NCBI RefSeq assembly: GCF_902499555.1
Contig: NZ_CABVMM010000002.1
Span: 248,001 to 312,000 of the forward strand
From: Mesonia oceanica
Lineage (GTDB): Bacteria > Bacteroidota > Bacteroidia > Flavobacteriales > Flavobacteriaceae
Reading direction: 5' to 3'
DNA: 64,000 nucleotides
Shown here one piece after another: positions 58,731-64,000 of this stretch; within the stretch, counting starts at the first letter, position 1; each line of letters begins with the position of its first letter. The notes below the pieces were generated by a model. The model made no database searches. It worked only from the letters and a program-made list of their open reading frames with translations, and was not told the origin of the DNA. The translations under genes were made by a program, and so were the position numbers.

Positions 58731-59803
58731 AAAAAGCTTGCTACATCAATGGTATAAGTTCTCTTTCTCCGCAATCTACGGCTGAAGAAGAGAATTTTGA
58801 TTTTCAGCAAATTCAAACCTTTCAAAAACCGGTTTTACAAGTTGCGTTTAAAAACTATAAAAAGTTAATTAAACCCGTTGCTATGCGAAGAATGTCGAAA
58901 TCGGTAAAAATGGGGGTTTTTACAGCAGCTTCCGCTTTAATCGATGCAGAAGTAAAAACACCGACTTCTATTTTAACGGGTACAGGAATGGGCTGTAAGC
59001 AGGATTCTGATATTTTTTTAGAAAATTTACTGTTGCAAAACGAAGAATTACTATCCCCTAGTAAATTTGTACAATCTACCCATAATACGGTGGGCGGTCA
59101 GGTAGCTTTATACTTAAAAAGTAAAGCCTATAACTTTACGTATGTTCAAGGTTCGGCTTCTTTTGAAAGTGCCTTACTCGATGCCCAATTATCGATATTA
59201 ACAGAAGAAAAACCACATCAAATTTTGGTAGGCGGAATTGATGAAATCTCTGAAAATACCATTGGTTTGTTGCAACTCGATCAACAAATTAAAAATGAAC
59301 CGGAGATTAAAAACCTTCAACTACTTGATTATCCTTCAAAGGGAAGTATTATTGGAGAAGGTGCTCATTTTTTTGTGATTTCTGAAGAAAAAACGGCAAC
59401 TAGCTACGCTCAACTTCTCGATCTTCACCTAGAAAATGCTATCGAGGTGGAGGAAGTAGCAATAAAAACAAAACAATTTTTAGCACAAAATCAGCTTCAA
59501 GCCTCTGATATTGATTTGATCATTTTAGGGAATAATGGCGATAAGGATTTTGATACTTATTTTCAACCGCTTCAGCACGAATTTAAACAAACGCCACAGG
59601 TGTTTTACAAACATTTGGTAGGCGAGTCCTACACGGCTTCAGCTTTTGGAATGCAATTGGGTGTCAAGATTTTAAAAGCTCAATTTATCCCGGAAGCTTA
59701 TCGGTTAAACGCTATTCAACCTCAAAAAGCCATCAAAAAAGTTTTACTTTACAACCAGTTTCGAGGTAAAAATCATAGCTGGATGCTGTTAGCTCATGTT
59801 TAA
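58727..59803 (+). CDS. Ketosynthase-like protein lacking catalytic residues (CLF-like)
   Basis: A 358-residue thiolase-fold protein from the ATG at 58727, which overlaps the stop of the FabF-like gene. The nucleophile position is Ser143 (VQGSASFESALLDA) instead of Cys, the HGT motif is replaced by GNNGDKD, and the GHT motif by VGESYTASA. This is the pattern of chain-length factors in type II polyketide synthases. It probably forms a heterodimer with the FabF-like partner and sets polyene length. Confidence 0.8.
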   Translation: MKKACYINGISSLSPQSTAEEENFDFQQIQTFQKPVLQVAFKNYKKLIKPVAMRRMSKSVKMGVFTAASALIDAEVKTPTSILTGTGMGCKQDSDIFLENLLLQNEELLSPSKFVQSTHNTVGGQVALYLKSKAYNFTYVQGSASFESALLDAQLSILTEEKPHQILVGGIDEISENTIGLLQLDQQIKNEPEIKNLQLLDYPSKGSIIGEGAHFFVISEEKTATSYAQLLDLHLENAIEVEEVAIKTKQFLAQNQLQASDIDLIILGNNGDKDFDTYFQPLQHEFKQTPQVFYKHLVGESYTASAFGMQLGVKILKAQFIPEAYRLNAIQPQKAIKKVLLYNQFRGKNHSWMLLAHV

Positions 59804-60569
59804 ACGTAAAACAATAAATACAATTTTTTTGCTGTTATTGATAGTAACGGCTTATGCGGTTTTTAAATACCATTGGCCTATTTATTGGTTTTTAATTGTT
59901 GGAGGAGTTTGGTTAGCACTAACGATTATTGGTTCTACCAATGTTCAGTTGAATTACTTTTATCCCGCTTTGCATAAAAATCCAACAGTAATGGAGTCTA
60001 AAGTTGCATTGACTTTTGATGACGGTCCGCACACGAATACGATTCAAATTTTAGACTTACTGAAAAAATACAACGCAAAGGCTACATTTTTTTGCATTGG
60101 TCATTGTATAGATGAACATCCCGAAATTTTTAAACGAATTATTACTGAAGGACATACCGTAGGAAATCATACTTATGCACATCCTAAAAATTATGGATTC
60201 TTAACCTCAAAAACCTTAGTTAGGGAAATAGAAACTTGTAATCAAGCCGCTAAAACCCATGGACAGGTAGATTTAAAACTCTTCCGTTCTCCGTTTGGTG
60301 TAGCCAACCCTAATATTAAAAAAGCCTTAGGAAGAACCCAAATGCAACCGATTGGCTGGAGTTTACGCTCGTTTGATGCCTTATTTTCCTCAGAAGAATT
60401 TTTATATAAAAATATCATTAAACAGCTAAAAAAAGGTGACGTAGTTTTGTTACACGACAATCAAGCACATACGTTGATAATTTTGGAGCGATTATTGGTA
60501 TTTTTACAGCAACACAATTTCAAATCTGTGACCATCGATGAGTTATTCCATATCAAAGCTTACGCTTAG
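59796..60569 (+). CDS. Polysaccharide deacetylase-family protein (NodB domain)
   Basis: A 257-residue protein with two N-terminal hydrophobic segments (about 8-25 and 27-47), then a NodB deacetylase domain: ALTFDDGPHTNTI near 71, FFCIGHCIDEHPE near 102, and GHTVGNHTYAHP near 122, with FRSPFGVANP near 168. The metal triad Asp-His-His is present. It may deacylate a pigment or a cell-wall or outer-membrane glycan. Genes of this type recur in flexirubin clusters. Confidence 0.87.
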   Translation: MFKRKTINTIFLLLLIVTAYAVFKYHWPIYWFLIVGGVWLALTIIGSTNVQLNYFYPALHKNPTVMESKVALTFDDGPHTNTIQILDLLKKYNAKATFFCIGHCIDEHPEIFKRIITEGHTVGNHTYAHPKNYGFLTSKTLVREIETCNQAAKTHGQVDLKLFRSPFGVANPNIKKALGRTQMQPIGWSLRSFDALFSSEEFLYKNIIKQLKKGDVVLLHDNQAHTLIILERLLVFLQQHNFKSVTIDELFHIKAYA

Positions 60570-61179
60570 TGTTTTAGCGTTATTACAGCTTAATTTTTTA
60601 ACACAAGCACAAACCGAATTAACTTCAGCAGAAATTGAAAATTTTCAACAACAAGTTTTTGAAAAAGCAGAAGAAGTTCAAAATTTACATGGGAAATTTA
60701 TACAAACCAAACACGAAGAGTTTTTGTCTTCACCCGCAGAAAGTTCAGGTCGTTTTTATTACAATACACAAAACCAATTAAATTGGTCGTACGAAGAGCC
60801 ATTTGCAATGGAAATTCTTTTTACAAATGATAAATTATTTCTTACTGAAAACGGCAAGACTCGGGAAATCGATGTTTCGGCTTATAAAATGTTTGATCAA
60901 TTAAGTGAGCTTATTTCAGAAAGTATAAACGGGAAAATCATTCAGCAGCAGGATTTTGAAATCGCTTATTTTAAAACTGAAAATTTCACTCAAGCCGTTT
61001 TAAAACCTAAAGCAGAAACACAGCAATTATTCAGTAAGATTGAATTGTTTTTTAATGCTAATGATTTAGTTGAAAAAATTAAATTAGTGGAAAGTGAAGA
61101 GAGTTTTGTGATGATTCAGTTAAAAGACTTACAAGTGAATCAACCGATTTCGGAACGTGTGTTTGAAGTTACTAAGTAA
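60538..61179 (+). CDS. LolA-like periplasmic carrier
   Basis: A 213-residue exported protein with a signal peptide (about 1-24, TQAQT), then a LolA-type beta-barrel half: LHGKFIQTKHEEFLSSPAES, GRFYYNTQNQLNWSYEEPF and ENGKTREIDVSAYKMFDQL. Clusters for aryl polyenes use such a carrier to bring the pigment to the outer membrane. It starts in the last 32 bases of the deacetylase gene. Confidence 0.86.
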   Translation: MSYSISKLTLSVLALLQLNFLTQAQTELTSAEIENFQQQVFEKAEEVQNLHGKFIQTKHEEFLSSPAESSGRFYYNTQNQLNWSYEEPFAMEILFTNDKLFLTENGKTREIDVSAYKMFDQLSELISESINGKIIQQQDFEIAYFKTENFTQAVLKPKAETQQLFSKIELFFNANDLVEKIKLVESEESFVMIQLKDLQVNQPISERVFEVTK

Positions 61180-61185
61180 AGTTCA

Positions 61186-61247
61186 CGTCAAGCTGAACTC
61201 GTTTCAGCATCTACTCCCAATAATTTTATTCTCAAATCTAAATGACG
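61186..61247. repeat. CGTCAAGCTGAAC-type intergenic repeat
   Basis: GCTGAA-CTCGT-TTCAGC is a perfect hairpin, flanked by CGTCA (61186) and TGACG (61243-61247). It matches the GTCATGCTGAACTTGTTTCAGCATC-type repeat (first 20 shown at most) frequent between genes in Bacteroidetes. It may act as a transcript-stabilising or terminator element. Confidence 0.5.
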
Positions 61248-61290
61248 TAAAAATCAACTAAGGGATTATACAATTAAATTTTTAAAATCT

Positions 61291-61662
61291 ATGCTTGAAA
61301 ACTTCTCAGAAATAATTCAGCAACAATATAAAGAAGAGCAATTTGAAGTTCAGTTCAAGCTGAATGCTAATCACGAGCTTTATACAGGGCATTTTCCCAA
61401 TCAGAAAGTAACCCCTGCTGTAGTGATGATTCATTTATTTAAAGAGCTTGCTGAAAATTTCACCACAGAAAGACTTCAACTAAAACAAGCTTCCAATCTT
61501 AAGTTTTTAAGCGTACTCAACCCCGATGAAAATAACCTGTTCATTTGTAATGGAACTCTTGAATTGCAAGAAAATGATTGGGTATTAAAAGGACTTGCTA
61601 AAACTTCTTCACAAGTTATTGCGAAAGTAAAATTGATTTTTACGACTTTTGTCGACCACTAA
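61291..61662 (+). CDS. Hotdog-fold 3-hydroxyacyl-ACP dehydratase (FabA/Z-like)
   Basis: A 123-residue hotdog protein with the active-site HFPNQKVTPAVVMIHLF, the FabZ H-F-P-x-x-P-type segment (His near residue 37), though the catalytic glutamate helix is shortened. It resembles ApeI. It is likely the second dehydratase of the cluster, next to the one at 54612. It ends 9 bases before the glycosyltransferase gene. Confidence 0.8.
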   Translation: MLENFSEIIQQQYKEEQFEVQFKLNANHELYTGHFPNQKVTPAVVMIHLFKELAENFTTERLQLKQASNLKFLSVLNPDENNLFICNGTLELQENDWVLKGLAKTSSQVIAKVKLIFTTFVDH

Positions 61663-61671
61663 ATCAAGAAT

Positions 61672-62871
61672 TTGAAAGAAAACTCGGCTTACATACCTAT
61701 TTTTAATGAGTTAAGTTGCTGTGTCATTATTCCCACTTATAACAACCAAAAAACTTTAAAACGGGTGTTGGATGGTGTGCTGGAATACACCGAAAACCTT
61801 TTGGTGATCAACGATGGCTCTACCGATAAAACTTCAAGTATTTTAGCTAATTACCCGCAAATTCATACCATTCATTTTAAAGAAAATAGGGGGAAAGGCA
61901 ATGCGTTAAAAAAAGGTTTTCAAGAAGCCGGAAAATTAGGATTTAAATACGTTATTACTTTAGATTCAGACGGGCAACATTACCCGAAAGATTTACCCAA
62001 GTTTATAGAAGAACTTCAACAACCGCATGAAAAGCCGCTTTTAATTATTGGTGCTAGACAAATGGATAGTCCCGGTGTGCCGCAAGGAAATAGTTTTGGG
62101 AATGTTTTTTCGAGTTGGTGGGTTTATATTGAAACCGGCTATAATTTAAAAGATACACAATGTGGGTTTCGATTATATCCTCTAGAGATCGTGAACAAGA
62201 TCAAGTTGTTTACCCCAAAATTTGAGTTTGAAATTGAAATTATGGTGAAAAGCGCTTGGCGCGGTGTTGAATTGAAAAATATTCCTATCGATGTGCTTTA
62301 TGACCCTCAGGAACGAGTAACACATTTTCGTCCGGTAATTGATATTACCCGAATTACCTTATTGAACATCTGGTTTGTTTTTGTTTCTTTTTTCTTTGTA
62401 AAACCGGCACGAAAACTAAAGGAAATTCGGCAAAAAGGAGGAAAGCGTTTTTGGCGGGAAGATATTTTGAAAATTCAAGAGCGTCCGTTTCAAAAAGCAA
62501 AAGCCGTTGCGTTGGGTATTTTTATTGGTATTTCTCCTTTTTGGGGATTGCAATCCTTAATTGTTTTTTTTGCTGCCGAATATTTTAAACTCAATAAAGT
62601 ATTGGCGTTTTTCGCTTCAAATGTGAGCATCCCACCAATGATTCCGTTTTTGTTGTATTTCAGTTATCAATTTGGTGCTATTATCTTAGGAAACGAACCC
62701 GATGCAAGCCTTAATATTGAAAATATAGAAAGTGCCTTTGATATTTTAATGGGCGTAAAGCAATATTTGATTGGTAGTTTTGCTTTAGCTGCCGTAAGTG
62801 CAATTGTTTTAGGAGCATTATTTTTCTTAATTTTCAGTTTATTTAGTAAGAAAAATCCAACAGATGCATAA
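61672..62871 (+). CDS. Glycosyltransferase family 2 fused to DUF2062
   Basis: A 399-residue fusion. Residues about 15-215 are a GT2 domain: CVIIPTYNNQKTLKRVLDG, INDGSTDKTSSI, and DSDGQHYPKDLP for the DxD metal site near 103. Residues about 270-395 are a DUF2062 membrane domain (AVALGIFIGISPFWGLQSLI). No ATG precedes the first GT2 strand, so a TTG start at 61672 is taken. It likely adds a sugar to the pigment or its lipid at the inner membrane, as in flexirubin-type clusters. It overlaps the MMPL gene. Confidence 0.87.
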   Translation: MKENSAYIPIFNELSCCVIIPTYNNQKTLKRVLDGVLEYTENLLVINDGSTDKTSSILANYPQIHTIHFKENRGKGNALKKGFQEAGKLGFKYVITLDSDGQHYPKDLPKFIEELQQPHEKPLLIIGARQMDSPGVPQGNSFGNVFSSWWVYIETGYNLKDTQCGFRLYPLEIVNKIKLFTPKFEFEIEIMVKSAWRGVELKNIPIDVLYDPQERVTHFRPVIDITRITLLNIWFVFVSFFFVKPARKLKEIRQKGGKRFWREDILKIQERPFQKAKAVALGIFIGISPFWGLQSLIVFFAAEYFKLNKVLAFFASNVSIPPMIPFLLYFSYQFGAIILGNEPDASLNIENIESAFDILMGVKQYLIGSFALAAVSAIVLGALFFLIFSLFSKKNPTDA

Positions 62872-64000
62872 GTGGCTGTTTAAAATTTATCAACGTGTTC
62901 AAGCCCAAAAAACAATTGCTTTTTTGGTGTTTTTGTTGATGATTATTCTTTTTGCTGTTGGTGCTTCTCAACTAAATTTTCAAGAAGACGTTCAGCAACT
63001 TATCCCAAAAACAGAAGCATCTGCACGTTTGCAGCGAATTTTAAAAACGGTAGAATTTACTGATAAAATTATCGTTGATATTTCTACGGAGAAGGAAGGG
63101 AAAGAAGATAGTTTGGTAAGTTATGCAGAAAGCTTGTTAACTAAACTTCAGCAATCGCCCGATTCAATTTATATTGAAAAAGTCCAAGGCAATGTTCAAG
63201 ATCGGGAAGTAACGCAGACTTACGATTTTATTTTAGAGAATTTACCACTTTTTTTAGCTGAAGATGATTACCAACTTATCGATCAGCGTTTAGTAAAAGA
63301 TACTGTCAATGCAAGGTTAGAAGGTGTTTATAAAAGTTTGGTAAGTCCATCAGGGTTTTTGACAAAGAAATTTGTATTAAACGATCCTTTGCAATTGAGC
63401 AGTTTGGGCTTAACTAAACTAAAAAGTCTTGAACTACAAACAGGATTTCGCATTTACGATAATTTTTTAGTGAGTGAAGATGGTAAAAACCTATTGCTAT
63501 TAATTACACCAAATCAAGCATATGCAGATGCTTCCAGTCAAGCAAAATTTGCTGATTTTCTGTACAACACTATCGATCAACTCAACCAAAAACATCAAGT
63601 AAATGCTAGTATTTTTGGAAGTTTGCTTTATAATGTCGCCAATGCCAATCAGATTAAACAGGACATTCTTTTTACCGTTGGCATAGCCATTCTTATTTTA
63701 TTGGGAATTCTTATTTTTTTCTACCGAAAAATATACATTCCACTCGTTTTATTTTTACCGACTTTGGTAGGTGGTGTCTTTGCCCTAGCTGTAATTTACA
63801 TACTCAATGGCGAAGTTTCGCTTATTAGTTTGGGAATCGGAGCAATTCTATTAGGGATTTCACTTGATTATTCGCTTCATATTTTAACGCATTACCGAAA
63901 TCAGCCCAATGTAAAATCGCTGTATAAAACCATTACCCAACCGGTTTTAATTAGTTGTTTCACTACGGCCATCGCATTTTTCTGTCTATTATTTTTAAAT
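62864..64000 (+). CDS. MMPL/RND-type exporter, partial
   Basis: The first 379 residues of a MMPL-family transporter, cut by the right edge. The first helix (FLVFLLMIILFAVGASQL) is followed by a large periplasmic domain with NFQEDVQQLIPKTEA, then several helices from residue 268 (IKQDILFTVGIAILILLGIL) and GIGAILLGISLDYSLHILTHYR near 343, which carries the proton-relay Asp. It probably exports the polyene lipid. It begins inside the glycosyltransferase stop. Confidence 0.87.
   Translation, partial: MHKWLFKIYQRVQAQKTIAFLVFLLMIILFAVGASQLNFQEDVQQLIPKTEASARLQRILKTVEFTDKIIVDISTEKEGKEDSLVSYAESLLTKLQQSPDSIYIEKVQGNVQDREVTQTYDFILENLPLFLAEDDYQLIDQRLVKDTVNARLEGVYKSLVSPSGFLTKKFVLNDPLQLSSLGLTKLKSLELQTGFRIYDNFLVSEDGKNLLLLITPNQAYADASSQAKFADFLYNTIDQLNQKHQVNASIFGSLLYNVANANQIKQDILFTVGIAILILLGILIFFYRKIYIPLVLFLPTLVGGVFALAVIYILNGEVSLISLGIGAILLGISLDYSLHILTHYRNQPNVKSLYKTITQPVLISCFTTAIAFFCLLFLN

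Overview
The window looks like a member of the Flavobacteriia (Bacteroidetes). It is AT-rich, its genes often start a few bases after weak or absent Shine-Dalgarno sequences, and a few promoters match the Bacteroidetes -7 box TAnnTTTG. It carries a CTnDOT-type conjugation module with RteC, TraE-TraN, MobABC and an IntDOT-like integrase, and a flexirubin-type pigment cluster.

Layout. (1) 1-6988: metal handling, with a leftward CusA/CzcA-type RND pump (open at the left edge), two divergent HYC_CC_PP proteins, an AraC regulator with an N-terminal metal-binding-like domain, and small copper-type accessory proteins (DUF2933, HMA, SHOCT, DUF5676). (2) 7038-20625: a tightly packed rightward gene array. 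It encodes universal stress proteins, NDH-2, an amino-acid permease, archaeal-type (type II) GAPDH, DhnA-type class I aldolase, phosphofructokinase, an SDR, an ATP-cone/PD-(D/E)xK nuclease fusion, a beta-CASP nuclease, AMP phosphorylase-type enzyme, PRPP synthetase and two small proteins. (3) 20644-24032: a CopB-type copper ATPase with a His/Met repeat and an MFS exporter. (4) 24059-49490: conjugative element core. RteC, a leader with operator-like repeats and an attenuator, replication-type genes, the tra operon, an AbiE pair, mobCBA read leftwards with an oriT candidate, ssb, then a repeat-flanked defence-like cargo (KAP NTPase plus AbiEii/DUF6577), DUF932 and the integrase. (5) 49718-49946: tRNA-Pro and tRNA-Ser. 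(6) 50083-64000: flexirubin/aryl-polyene biosynthesis, with an aromatic ammonia-lyase, ketoreductase, acyltransferase, dehydratases, ketosynthases, ACP, glycosyltransferase, LolA-like carrier and an MMPL exporter cut by the right edge.

Reading it together: regions 1-4 are most simply one integrative conjugative element whose right end lies near tRNA-Pro and whose left end is outside the window, so the metal and metabolic genes would be its cargo. The most unusual content is the metabolic cargo: archaeal-like sugar-phosphate enzymes packed with an RNA/AMP-degrading module and a nucleotide-sensing nuclease. Next is a roughly 195-bp structured repeat, in three copies, two of which bracket the defence-like cargo. 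All functions are inferred from reading the sequence; no database search was run.
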